From NCBI GenBank assembly GCA_965208385.1, contig CBDBOO010000007.1, forward strand, positions 1 to 64,000: a DNA stretch of 64,000 nucleotides. Reading direction: 5' to 3'. The position numbers and the translations under genes were made by a program. The stretch is from Endozoicomonas sp965208385 (GTDB lineage Bacteria > Pseudomonadota > Gammaproteobacteria > Pseudomonadales > Endozoicomonadaceae). Below are positions 47,129 through 55,310 of this stretch, in pieces. Within the stretch, counting starts at the first letter, position 1; every line of letters starts with the position of its first letter. The notes below the pieces were generated by a model that saw only the letters and a list, made by a program, of their open reading frames with translations, had not been told where the DNA came from and did no database searches.

Positions 47129-47222
47129 GGAAATGCCTTTACTGATAAGTAACTGTTCGATCATCAGAACTGACAAAAAGTTCCAGAATACAGTTTTTAC
47201 CCGTTACACAGCTATGAGAGGC

Positions 47223-47262
47223 TATTGAGTAGTGGGGATATTGAGTAGTGGGGATATTGAGT
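47223..47262. repeat. 16-bp repeat upstream of B1, two units
   Basis: TATTGAGTAGTGGGGA occurs twice plus a partial unit, about 95 bp upstream of the B1 start. The corresponding region of B2 has eight units (55014-55150). It lies where a promoter would be expected. Confidence 0.93.
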
Positions 47263-47375
47263 AGATGGACAACTCTTTCGCCAGAATATCGCAAAACCAC
47301 CGCCCTCATGATTAACCCTCGGGTTCAATTGTGAATCACTGAACCAAAGTACATAGAAAAGGAGTACACAGAAAA

Positions 47376-47541
47376 TTGAGAGAAAAAACCTCAACTTCAG
47401 GACTAGAATTAAGCGTTTAGCTCGTAAAACAATTTGCTTTTCAAAATCAGAGAAAATGCACGATATCGTGATTGGTCTTTTGATAAATAAATTGGAATTC
47501 GGGATTGATATTCATGCAATTTAACAGGTTTAACCCACTAC
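47376..47541 (+). pseudogene. IS1-like transposase, 3' fragment
   Basis: The last approximately 145 bp of an IS1-type insB gene plus the right terminal inverted repeat (ending TTTAACCCACTACC) are identical to 52537-52702. It is fused to the end of duplication copy 1 at a short shared sequence (ACACA-AAAATT type). It is a deletion or recombination remnant, not a functional element. Confidence 0.92.
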
Positions 47542-47670
47542 CAAATTTCAAGGTGCTGGATTATTGATTCTTACTAACTGGTACGAAAGCCCCCAATTAC
47601 TTTTGCATAAATTGCTGGGGTTTCGCTTGTTTACAGCTTGACTGAATCTCCAAATACTTTGGGTATAGAC

Positions 47671-48474
47671 ATGGCGCAACCTGGGTTCATTCAGATAGTT
47701 CGGAAGATAGCTCTGAAGATAGTTCGGAAGATAGTTCGGAAGATAGTTCGGAAGATAGTTCGGAAGATAGTTCGGAAGATAGTTCGGAAGATAGTTCGGA
47801 CAGCGGGAGTCATCTGTATTCTGCTGTTTCCTGCCTTTAGCAAGGCCATACAGTACTGCCCACTGTGCAGCCGTATCTGCACTAAAGACTACTGCACGAT
47901 TCACACCAACATCAGCTGCATTGAACGATCTGAAAACAGTGATAACCACAGGTTGCCACTGCCCGAAAATCGGATTCCAGCGTTACTGGTACTGGGAGAA
48001 GCCATAACCATTAATGCCCAGACTTTTACCACTATACTGAAGGAAGTTTTCTGTTCATCAGCACATTATCGGGTCCTGCCTCTGAGTACTTTGAACTCTC
48101 AGGGCATCAACGTGGTATCACCACCGCCCATGATATCACTCATCCGTACTGTGTCAGACGGTGTTACTTTTTCAAAAGAGAAAATCCAGGAAAAACTTAA
48201 TTTTCACCTTTTATTTATGAGTGTCTGCTTCAATGGTCGAAAAAAAATCATAGTTAAAAACCGAAGCCTCAACACATTTACTATCCATTTAGACTCCAAT
48301 ATCGATCGAACTGATCATTATGTCTGGTTGGATGAAAATCAACCAAATACTGCTGTCCTCCATAGTCTACAGCAGGTTATCACTCTTCTAACTGAGCTGT
48401 TTCATTCCCTGGAGATTGTCGAACTGGAGATTTTTGGCATTACAGCATCTAACACGTTTGTAGCTTCTCAATAA
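47671..48474 (+). CDS. Secreted Cys-rich protein A2 (mosaic copy)
   Basis: A homologue of A1 starting at ATG 47671. The N-terminal repeat has nine tetrapeptide units (IVRK, IALK, then six IVRK and IVRT). The Cys cluster and the segment up to ITINAQTFTT are nearly identical to A3, but the C-terminal half (from about residue 130) is clearly diverged (LSTLNSQGINVVSPPP instead of PPSYLSSLNID), with only the framework WLD...TAVLHSLQ...LTELFHSLEIVEL conserved. A MITE inserted near the 3' end replaces the last codons and supplies the stop (VASQ). No B gene follows. Confidence 0.72.
   Translation: MAQPGFIQIVRKIALKIVRKIVRKIVRKIVRKIVRKIVRKIVRTAGVICILLFPAFSKAIQYCPLCSRICTKDYCTIHTNISCIERSENSDNHRLPLPENRIPALLVLGEAITINAQTFTTILKEVFCSSAHYRVLPLSTLNSQGINVVSPPPMISLIRTVSDGVTFSKEKIQEKLNFHLLFMSVCFNGRKKIIVKNRSLNTFTIHLDSNIDRTDHYVWLDENQPNTAVLHSLQQVITLLTELFHSLEIVELEIFGITASNTFVASQ
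47695..47802. repeat. 12-bp repeat in A2, nine units
   Basis: The same in-frame array as in A1 but with nine units, most of them identical (ATAGTTCGGAAG). It is the longest of the three alleles in the window. Confidence 0.95.
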
Positions 48475-48582
48475 GTGCTGGAGATCGGAAATAACCGTGT
48501 AAAACCATAGTGCATAATCCTTGCCTACCAAGGGCTTAGTAAAATTGGTACTTTGGTTTACCAGCACTTATTGAGAAGCTAC
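48460..48582. mobile_element. 123-bp MITE with 22-bp perfect terminal inverted repeats
   Basis: The ends (GTAGCTTCTCAATAAGTGCT and its reverse complement, 22 bp in all) are perfect inverted repeats. An 8-bp target duplication ACACGTTT flanks the element (48452-48459 and 48583-48590). It is inserted in the 3' end of A2 and changes the C-terminal residues of the protein. Confidence 0.92.
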
Positions 48583-48864
48583 ACACGTTTGATGTTTATT
48601 CCGCAGTTGTGTAGGTAGACCGTTGTTTTACGATTTTTGTCGAGAGATTTTTTTCATTCTTTAATACCCTTCAGGGCACAAAATCACGACATCGGGCGCA
48701 TAGCAAACTATGCAACCAGAGTTGTGGTAGTGGGTTAAACCTGTAGGTTCCGAAAAGTCAGCTATAATACGACAGTAGACGTATTGCTAGCGAGTTAAAT
48801 ATGACTTGTTCTTCAATAGTACGCTGTAGTACTCGGTGTTTGTCAACATAGTTGTCGCCTCAAC

Positions 48865-49791
48865 TCAAGCGACTTCGCTTAGCTGTTCATCAGCAAGCTT
48901 GTCTGGATTCAGCCAGACCTCATCTGGCAGATCCCAGTTCCTTGTCGGCCTTTTTCCCCAGCGTTCCGGGTGACGCTGTTTAGCCTGTTCATAAACCTTT
49001 CTACGGTTATCCATGAACATTTCGGTTTCACCCCGGTGTCTTTGACCGGGTGTCAGAAATTTCAGCCCACTGTGCTTGTGTTCTTCGTTGTACCATTGGG
49101 CAAAACCATGCACCCAGCCACGTGCTGCTTCAATATCAGCAAAGGGTTTGCGTGGATACCCTGGACGGTACTTCAGGGTTCTGAAGATGGCCTCGGAATA
49201 GGGGTTATCATCACTGACCCGTGGACGGCTGAATGAACTCACAACACCAAGGCTCTGCAGAGTTGACAGCATCGTGCCGCCTTTCATGGCGCTACCGTTG
49301 TCTGAATGCAACACCAATGGTTTCTCCATGGCTGCAATTCCATGTTTTATACAGGCCTTAGTGATCATTTCCGAAGCATGCTCTGCCGATTCATTTTCGT
49401 GAATTTCCCATGTAACAACCATACGGCTATAGATGTCTATTACCAGATACAGGTAATAAAACTGGCCTCGCACTGGAGAGCGTAAAAACGTGATATCCCA
49501 AGACCACACCTGGTTAGGCCCGGTAGCGCGATATGACGTCGGCTTGTGCCGCTTTGCTTTAGCCGCACGACCACGATGGTGCTGTTGATCTGTTTCATGA
49601 AGTACCCGGTAAAATGTCCTCTCGGAACCCATATATACGCCCTCATCCACTAATGTAGGCACAATCTGGCTCGGTGGAAGGCTTTTAAAACGGTCGCTGT
49701 TACAGACGTCAACAATCGCCTGTCGTTCTGCTTCAGATAGTTTGTTAACAGGCTCAGGCCTGTCAGCATTTTTACGATTGTCGGGCGCCAC
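48865..49791 (-). CDS. IS3-family transposase OrfB (integrase core)
   Basis: A retroviral-type integrase core (rve): first Asp in WSWDITFLRSP, second in VLHSDNGSAMKG, and Glu in PYSEAIFRTLKY (DDE). The N-terminal part has an HTH_21-like segment (ERTFYRVLHE). The listed start (GTG) is internal: the frame is open upstream to the orfA overlap, and expression as an OrfAB fusion by -1 frameshifting is likely. Residues look intact. Confidence 0.9.
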   Translation of the reverse strand: MAPDNRKNADRPEPVNKLSEAERQAIVDVCNSDRFKSLPPSQIVPTLVDEGVYMGSERTFYRVLHETDQQHHRGRAAKAKRHKPTSYRATGPNQVWSWDITFLRSPVRGQFYYLYLVIDIYSRMVVTWEIHENESAEHASEMITKACIKHGIAAMEKPLVLHSDNGSAMKGGTMLSTLQSLGVVSSFSRPRVSDDNPYSEAIFRTLKYRPGYPRKPFADIEAARGWVHGFAQWYNEEHKHSGLKFLTPGQRHRGETEMFMDNRRKVYEQAKQRHPERWGKRPTRNWDLPDEVWLNPDKLADEQLSEVA

Positions 49792-49925
49792 GTCATCACT
49801 TTTTATCCAACGTTGAAGGGTTCTTTCTGACAGATCAAGAGTCTCGCAGGCTTTTGACTGGCGAGCTCCGTCTTTAGTGGCCTGTTTAATCAGGCTGACA
49901 GCGTTTTGTCGATCCGGGAGAGAGA

Positions 49926-50435
49926 CTAATCGTCCTCTGGCGCCCCCCAGATCTCTCGGGCCTTTTTTGCGAGTACCAGCAAGGCGGCAGTTTCTGCTAA
50001 CGCTTTGTCCTTGCGATTCAGTTCACGCTCTAATTTTTTGATAATTTGCTTGTCTTTTTTCTGCTCGTTAGACAATGTTTTGCGCTGCTTTAGCTGGCTG
50101 TCAGGCTGGGAAGAAGCACTGTTAATAAAGGCGCCTTTCCATTGCTGGATTTGTTCAGAAAACAAGCCTTTCTTACGACAATATTCAGCTATTTCCGCTT
50201 TATTCAACGCCGCCGTTTCAATGATCACGGCAAATTTGTTTTCAGGTGTCCACTGATCTGGATTCTTTCCGTCGCCTGGCACAGGCACTCCTTTAGAAAC
50301 TGCTTTCTTTCGCCAAGTGTACAGAGTCACATCCGAGATACCAGTATCACGTACCAATTGAGAAACCGGCACGTTATTGGGTGGCATCATCTTCTGAATG
50401 ATGGACTCTTTGAACTCTTCTGAATAGCGGGACAT
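49926..50435 (-). CDS. IS3-family transposase OrfA
   Basis: A 169-aa DNA-binding protein with an N-terminal helix-turn-helix (MSRYSEEFKESIIQKM ... VSQLVRDTGISDVTLYTWRKKA) and a C-terminal leucine-zipper-like coiled coil. Near its end the codons GCA-AAA-AAG form an A-AAA-AAG slippery heptamer (plus-strand 49962-49968). A -1 shift there leads into an open frame continuous with OrfB. Confidence 0.9.
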   Translation of the reverse strand: MSRYSEEFKESIIQKMMPPNNVPVSQLVRDTGISDVTLYTWRKKAVSKGVPVPGDGKNPDQWTPENKFAVIIETAALNKAEIAEYCRKKGLFSEQIQQWKGAFINSASSQPDSQLKQRKTLSNEQKKDKQIIKKLERELNRKDKALAETAALLVLAKKAREIWGAPEDD

Positions 50436-50705
50436 TGATTACTCACTGACCGCCCCCTGTTTAAGTTTGAAAATTCAGAAGAGGCGACAACTATGCTGAC
50501 ACAGGGGGTACTTGTGACAGCCAAAACATCAAATACATCGGTGTTAGCGCCCATCATAATGTACCGCGCTACCTGTGTTGTAATATTGACTGCCATGTTA
50601 AAACGTTCATGCTCAAATATCGTTACAAAGCCTACGAGCCTGGAGTTAAGGAAAAAATCGTTGAGATGGCAATTAATGGCAGTGGCGTAAGGGATACAGG
50701 GAGGG

Positions 50706-52137
50706 GGGTGTAATTAAAAGTGTTCCATCTACCCATTATCCTGCTTGCTGCCAGTACTGATCCCAGTCCCCGTTAGAACGCAATGTTCTTAAGCAAAGCA
50801 TTGCTCCTGCGATGGAAGGCTTCCACCAAGCACCCGGTATTTTTAGTCGCATCTGCACTACTGCACTGTTAGAACTTTCTATTTCGCCAGAGCCAATGGG
50901 AAGATTGGCTGCTTCTGCTGCAGCATATTCGAATTGCCCTGGACGGTTTCGGATATATCGGTGACACTCCTCTGGTTTATTGGCTGCTTTGCCTTTCTTT
51001 CCGTTTCTATGCGGATCAAGCTCTGCCATGACGGCATTAACATTGCCAGATTTCATGCGTTCCTGCTGGATATGCCGCCACTGTACACGTGTTTCCTTGT
51101 TAAACCCGACACACTCTTCTGCTGCATCAGCGAAGTGCTCAGAGAGATGATAATAGTCAACGAGGAAACTTCCTTGCTCTCCAAACACTCTCTTTGTCTG
51201 GTTGGCAATCCAGGTGGCTCCATCGCTCACGCAATGGATAGAGGATTGCCGGTTGAGCCCCTGCTCTATTGCACAACTCAACCACTGGTCACCTGCTTCA
51301 TCCGGCCCTCCCATTGTGGCCTGATGACGTTTATCTGAGCTACCCAGCTTATAGACCTGGCAAAGTTTAGCCTCCTGCCATTCAGTTTTACGTGCTTTGC
51401 GTTTGTCACCTTCTGCCTCTTCATCAATGAGGACAACAGGAATCATGCTTCCATCCATTTCTCCTATGAACTGGGCAGCTTCACCGAGGCAGTCCTGACG
51501 ATTTTGTGATGCACTGATGGAATCATTTTGCATACAGCTTGCGTGCTCAAGAGTTATGGCTCGAATAGAAGACTCAGGCACATCAATACCATAATGTTCA
51601 TGTATTTTTTTTGCAGCTGCCTGAAAAGAACTATCTGCACCAAAGTCTACAATTTTACGTTGAATTGTGCGGGAGTAGTCGCGACAGTGAATATGAGCGG
51701 CATGACTGAAAGGTCTGACCCGATGCTTGTCTACCGTCTGGCAGCGTTCAAGAACTTCTATTTTCCCATAGGTGCTCAGCCAATAAGTGTTTTTTTTTGA
51801 GTTTTAGCTCCGGGGTGCTTCAGGCAAGCCTCGCCAAATTTTTGATCTTCCTTGTAGGTACCCCAGCCAGTAAGCAGTTCATTGCCCATTTCACGCAGGT
51901 GGGCAATGACGGCTTCTTCAGCATCATCAGCACGATCCAGGAGACCTGACTCGGCTTCAACAATATCCAGAAGTGCAGAAACTCTAAGCTCAAGCTCGGG
52001 GTGGGCTGCAAGTCTATCAGCAAGAGAAATAGGTGAGGGCATAATACTAACTAGGGTTGAGAAATACTCTTACATTATCGTTCATATTGAGGTTTTGTGG
52101 GCAGAAAAACTTCTAATGAACACTTTTAATTACACCC
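50706..52137 (-). mobile_element. ISKra4-type insertion sequence (1432 bp)
   Basis: Terminal inverted repeats GGGTGTAATTAAAAGTGTTC and its complement bound the element, flanked by a 9-bp direct repeat CAGGGAGGG (50697-50705 and 52138-52146). It sits inside the insA sequence of the IS1-like element, which reads through correctly when the IS and one repeat are removed. One transposase in two frames. Confidence 0.9.
50736..52042 (-). CDS. ISKra4-family transposase, expressed by probable -1 frameshift
   Basis: Frame 1 runs from ATG 52042 to a stop at 51776 (88 aa). A run of nine A residues on the coding strand (plus-strand T-run near 51790) precedes that stop. A -1 shift there joins a long frame (TYWLSTYGKIEVLERCQ ... 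GIDVPESSIRA) continuing to 50736. The catalytic region shows EMDGSMIPV, DGATWI, DYYHLSEH and the C-terminal IGSGEIESSNSAVVQMRLKIPGAWW typical of this family. The total is about 430 aa. Family name assigned from these motifs from memory. Confidence 0.8.
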
Positions 52138-52231
52138 CAGGGAGGGTGTTGGGTATTAGTAAAACGACTGTCATAAACACCTTAAAAAAAAAGAAAAAGG
52201 CTTAATCAAAGTTAATCCTAATATCCGCACA

Positions 52232-52684
52232 ATGGAGCTTGGAGATGAGAGTAATATACATCTAGAGCCTGCCTGCGAAGAGGCAGAGCTTGATGAGCAA
52301 TGGTCATTTGTTAATAGTAAATTTAACCAGCGCTGGCTTTGGCACGCAGTTGACCATACCACCAATACGGTTCTTGCTTATGCCTTTGGAAAGCGAACTG
52401 ACAAGGTATTTAAGACTCTAAAAGAGCTGCTCGCTCCATTTAATATAAAGAGATTTTATACTGATAATTGGGGTGCATATGATCGGCATCTTAATCCAAC
52501 AGAGCATGTTGTAGGGAAAACAAATACACAAAAAATTGAGAGAAAAAACCTCAACTTCAGGACTAGAATTAAGCGTTTAGCTCGTAAAACAATTTGCTTT
52601 TCAAAATCAGAGAAAATGCACGATATCGTGATTGGTCTTTTGATAAATAAATTGGAATTCGGGATTGATATTCATGCAATTTAA
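52232..52684 (+). CDS. IS1-like transposase InsB
   Basis: A 150-aa catalytic part of an IS1-type transposase. The DDE residues are plausible in LDEQWSFV, FYTDNWGAYDRHL and QKIERKNLNFRTRIKRLARKT (the conserved ERxN..R.RikRL motif of IS1). In an intact element it would be made as InsAB' by -1 frameshifting at the A-run before 52200. It is still complete, but its insA is interrupted, so the element is probably inactive on its own. Confidence 0.88.
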   Translation: MELGDESNIHLEPACEEAELDEQWSFVNSKFNQRWLWHAVDHTTNTVLAYAFGKRTDKVFKTLKELLAPFNIKRFYTDNWGAYDRHLNPTEHVVGKTNTQKIERKNLNFRTRIKRLARKTICFSKSEKMHDIVIGLLINKLEFGIDIHAI

Positions 52685-52830
52685 CAGGTTTAACCCACTA
52701 CCGAATTTCAAGGTGCTGGATTATTGATTCTTACTAACTGGTACGAAAGCCCCCAATTACTTTTGCATAAATTGCTGGGGTTTCGCTTGTTTACAGCTTG
52801 ACTGAATCTCCAAATACTTTGGGTATAGAC

Positions 52831-53601
52831 ATGGCGCAACCTGGATTCATTCAGATAGTTCGGAAGATAGCTCTGAAGATAGTTCGGAAGATAGTTCGGA
52901 AGATAGTTCGGAAGATAGTTCGGAAGATAGTTCGGACAGCGGGAGTCATCTGTATTCTGCTGTTTCCTGCCTTTAGCAAGGCCATACAGTACTGCCCACT
53001 GTGCAGCCGTATCTGCACTAAAGACTACTGCACGATTCACACCAACATCAGCTGCATTGAACGATCTGAAAACAGTGATAACCACAGGTTGCCACTGCCC
53101 GAAAATCGGATTCCAGCGTTACTGGTACTGGGAGAAGCCATAACCATTAATGCCCAGACTTTTACCACCATGCTGAAGGAAACTTTCTGTGGACAACCAC
53201 AAAATTACGGCATCCATCCTCCAAGTTATCTGAGCTCTCTTAACATCGACACAGCATCATCAGAATCCATGGAATCACTCACCAGCATTGGGCCCGGTGC
53301 ACACTCTCTCTCAAAAGAACTTATTCAGGCAAACCTTGAAGATCACCTGTTTTTTTTTGGTGTATTTTTTGGTCAAAAAAAAATCAAGGTTAAAAACCGA
53401 TGTCGCCACACATTTATCATCCATGTTGACCGCAACCTCCATTCAACCTTTTTTGTCTGGCTGGATGGTCATCAGACACCAATCGTCGCTCTCTATACAA
53501 GTCAGCATTTGATTATCCTGTTGACAGAGCTGCTTCATTCCCTGGAGATTATCGAGCTGCATATTTTTGATACTCACTCACCTGATACGTCTAATGTTTA
53601 A
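52831..53601 (+). CDS. Secreted Cys-rich protein A3
   Basis: A homologue of A1 and A2, from ATG 52831. Seven N-terminal tetrapeptide units (IVRK, IALK, four IVRK, IVRT) precede the hydrophobic core of the signal peptide. The first half matches A2 (CPLCSRICTKDYC), whereas the C-terminal half matches A1 (CGQPQNYGIHPPSYLSSLNID ... FDTHSPDTSNV). The gene is therefore a hybrid of the two other copies, consistent with gene conversion or recombination. It converges with B2. Confidence 0.75.
   Translation: MAQPGFIQIVRKIALKIVRKIVRKIVRKIVRKIVRTAGVICILLFPAFSKAIQYCPLCSRICTKDYCTIHTNISCIERSENSDNHRLPLPENRIPALLVLGEAITINAQTFTTMLKETFCGQPQNYGIHPPSYLSSLNIDTASSESMESLTSIGPGAHSLSKELIQANLEDHLFFFGVFFGQKKIKVKNRCRHTFIIHVDRNLHSTFFVWLDGHQTPIVALYTSQHLIILLTELLHSLEIIELHIFDTHSPDTSNV
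52855..52938. repeat. 12-bp repeat in A3, seven units
   Basis: In-frame ATAGTTCGGAAG-type array with seven units, at the same place as in A1 and A2. Confidence 0.95.
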
Positions 53602-53662
53602 CCCGAGTCAGAATAGACTCTCTATTGCTTTTGCCTGGGTAAGCTCCTGACAGGGCATAATG

Positions 53663-54919
53663 TTATCCAAAGAAAAAATGAGCCCTTCCATATCCTCGCA
53701 TCTCTTTTGCCTTGCTGTCCCCTTTCCAGGCTTTTTGATACCAGTGAAAATGGGTTGGATCGAATCCCTCATAGGGAGCAACTCTTTCTTCTTGATAAGC
53801 TGCTCTGGTCATATACATCGGAATTATCAATCTCAATATAAAAGGTAGATAGCCATAACAGTTGTAACTATGACAGGCATGAACCTCATCGGACTGATCA
53901 AGCCAGAGTGAAAGTAATGTATAAGTTTTCATTTCTGCCATGTACAGAAACCGTTGCAGGCTTTTATAAGAAGATTCAGAAATTCGGTGAGAAGTACCTT
54001 CCTGGCTGAAGTCAGATATCGGGTTCCAGCCAACAGACATACCCTGTTCCAATCCAATATTGATATCAGATTCAAAGGTATGTTCAACCACCAGAAAAGC
54101 GATAAATCGTATAAGTTTTTCCAGGGGATTTATACCGCGATAGTCGTCATACATTTCAGACAAGAACCGCTCCCTTAAGACGATATAGTCACTTTCAGGC
54201 AGACCCAGATGATAGAACAGGAAGTTCGCCGTCTGTCTCGTATCGACTCGAGAGGGTTCATAGTGGCCATTACTGTTTCTGATGTAATAGAATAATTCCC
54301 GGGCTTTTTCCTCATAATCCTTTAAATCAGAAAAATCCGCTGAAAATAAATGATAGTACTTTGGTTTAGGTTGAGGCCAGCCTCTGTTTGTGAAGGAATC
54401 GTTAATAGTTGTGGCAAGACTGTGACTTACCATCTCATAGAGCTGATACCTCATTTCGCTGACGTTATCCACGGAATAATCACTGAGCATATTGTTGAGC
54501 ACATCATTTTTTTTCAATGCTTCACGATGCTGTTCCCCAGCTCTGACTGCAACATAGAAAGGCCTTAACACATCAAGTCCAAACTCAATCTGACTCTCAT
54601 TGGGAACACTGTTTATTAAGGCATCCAGCCTCTGCCTGTTCGTTGGTCGCTCAATCTGTGGCTGTAATTCATCAGCACCCTGATTGTCACTCCTCATTGG
54701 GGCTGCCCGATTCTTCCTCCAGATTTCCTCCTGTTTCTTCCTTGCTTCTGACGCTATTCTTTTTTGAGCAAACCGGCTCAGCTGACCCTGCGCCTGATGA
54801 ATGCTTGAGGGCATTAAGTACGGCTTGGTGTACCCTTTATTAAAGTCTTCCCAACCGGCAAGGGTGAGAGCACTGAACAAGCTGGCGACCAGCAGTGCTA
54901 CTGCTTTTTTATATCCCAT
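53663..54919 (-). CDS. Secreted protein B2 of unknown family
   Basis: Nearly identical to B1 from ATG 54919 (MGYKKAVALL); only about five residues differ (for example RIASE versus RRASE, and FDPTHFHWYQKAWKG versus FEPTHFHWYQKAWEG). It carries the same signal peptide and C-terminus. The upstream 16-bp array has eight units, against two in front of B1. Both copies are open, so both may be functional. Confidence 0.75.
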   Translation of the reverse strand: MGYKKAVALLVASLFSALTLAGWEDFNKGYTKPYLMPSSIHQAQGQLSRFAQKRIASEARKKQEEIWRKNRAAPMRSDNQGADELQPQIERPTNRQRLDALINSVPNESQIEFGLDVLRPFYVAVRAGEQHREALKKNDVLNNMLSDYSVDNVSEMRYQLYEMVSHSLATTINDSFTNRGWPQPKPKYYHLFSADFSDLKDYEEKARELFYYIRNSNGHYEPSRVDTRQTANFLFYHLGLPESDYIVLRERFLSEMYDDYRGINPLEKLIRFIAFLVVEHTFESDINIGLEQGMSVGWNPISDFSQEGTSHRISESSYKSLQRFLYMAEMKTYTLLSLWLDQSDEVHACHSYNCYGYLPFILRLIIPMYMTRAAYQEERVAPYEGFDPTHFHWYQKAWKGDSKAKEMRGYGRAHFFFG

Positions 54920-55013
54920 GGAAATGCCTTTACTGATAAGTAACTGTTCGATCATCAGAACTGACAAAAAGTTCCAGAATACAGTTTTTACCCGTTACAC
55001 AGCTATGAGAGGC

Positions 55014-55150
55014 TATTGAGTAGTGGGGATATTGAGTAGTGGGGATATTGAGTAGTGGGGATATTGAGTAGTGGGGATATTGAGTAGTGGGGATATTGAG
55101 TAGTGGGGATATTGAGTAGTGGGGATATTGAGTAGTGGGGATATTGAGTA
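55014..55150. repeat. 16-bp repeat upstream of B2, eight units
   Basis: TATTGAGTAGTGGGGA is repeated eight times plus a partial copy, beginning about 95 bp upstream of the B2 start codon. The paralogous site before B1 has two units. Confidence 0.95.
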
Positions 55151-55310
55151 GATGGACAACTCTTTCGCCAGAATATCGCAAAACCACCGCCCTCATGATT
55201 AACCCTCGGGTTCAATTGTGAATCACTGAACCAAAGTACATAGAAAAGGAGTACACAGAAAATTCTCGACTATCTTTAGCTTTTTCATCGGTCATTATCT
55301 GGTTCACCCT

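Larger units (their letters stand above)
44936..47375. repeat. Segmental duplication, copy 1 (A1 + B1)
   Basis: This 2.4-kb segment carries convergent genes A1 and B1 and is nearly identical to 52703-55263 (A3 + B2). The first half is present again at 47543-48474 (A2). The similarity starts at AATTTCAAGGTGCTGGATTA and ends at ACACAGAAAATT. Copies 2 and 3 are directly preceded by the 3' end of an IS1-like element; copy 1 is not, so it may be the original. Confidence 0.9.
48828..50512 (-). mobile_element. IS3-family insertion sequence
   Basis: Inverted ends contain TGTCARCATAGTTGTCGCCT on the left (from 48841) and its complement on the right (to 50501). Including outer bases AGTAC/GTACT gives a possible 3-bp target duplication TGT (48825-48827 and 50513-50515), but the outer edge is uncertain by about 12 bp. 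It carries orfA and orfB on the minus strand and is inserted in the IS1-like insA gene. Confidence 0.85.
48801..52205 (+). pseudogene. insA-like gene of the IS1 element, split by two ISs
   Basis: The gene starts at ATG 48801 (MTCSSIVRC), is interrupted by the IS3 element, resumes at about 50513 (DSQNIKYIGVSAHHNVPRYLC), is interrupted again by the ISKra4-type element at 50706, and ends after 52138 (GRVLGISKTTVINTLKKKKKA). The zinc-finger-like Cys residues and the HTH-like end match InsA. The A9 run near its end would allow the -1 frameshift into insB in the uninterrupted form. Confidence 0.82.
48726..52702 (+). mobile_element. IS1-like element carrying two nested insertions
   Basis: Terminal inverted repeats GGTAGTGGGTTAAACCTGT (left, 48726) and its complement (right, ending 52702) bound a segment with insA (interrupted) and insB. 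An IS3-family element lies in the 5' part of insA and an ISKra4-type element in its 3' part. Removing both leaves about 850 bp, reasonable for an IS1-family element. No matching target duplication is seen at its outer ends, which suggests recombination between copies. Confidence 0.85.
52703..55263. repeat. Segmental duplication, copy 3 (A3 + B2)
   Basis: This segment is nearly identical to 44936-47375. The main differences are the lengths of the 12-bp array in A (seven instead of five units) and of the 16-bp array upstream of B (eight instead of two). It directly follows the right end of the IS1-like element. Confidence 0.9.

Noticed and set aside
44936..47375. Toxin-antitoxin or contact-dependent inhibition pair for A and B
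   Set aside because: The genes are convergent, both have signal peptides, and their sizes and motifs match no known toxin-immunity family; nothing in the sequence supports such a role.
47548..47949. Antisense ORFs with NYLPNYLP repeats over the A genes (also 44941-45294 and 52708-53085)
   Set aside because: The 12-bp array is open in several frames. The sense frame has a signal peptide, a Cys motif and full-length conservation among three copies, so the antisense frames are shadows.
55014..55150. CRISPR array
   Set aside because: The units are directly adjacent, 16 bp long and without spacers; no cas genes are present anywhere in the window. The same holds for the arrays at 27764 and 62257.
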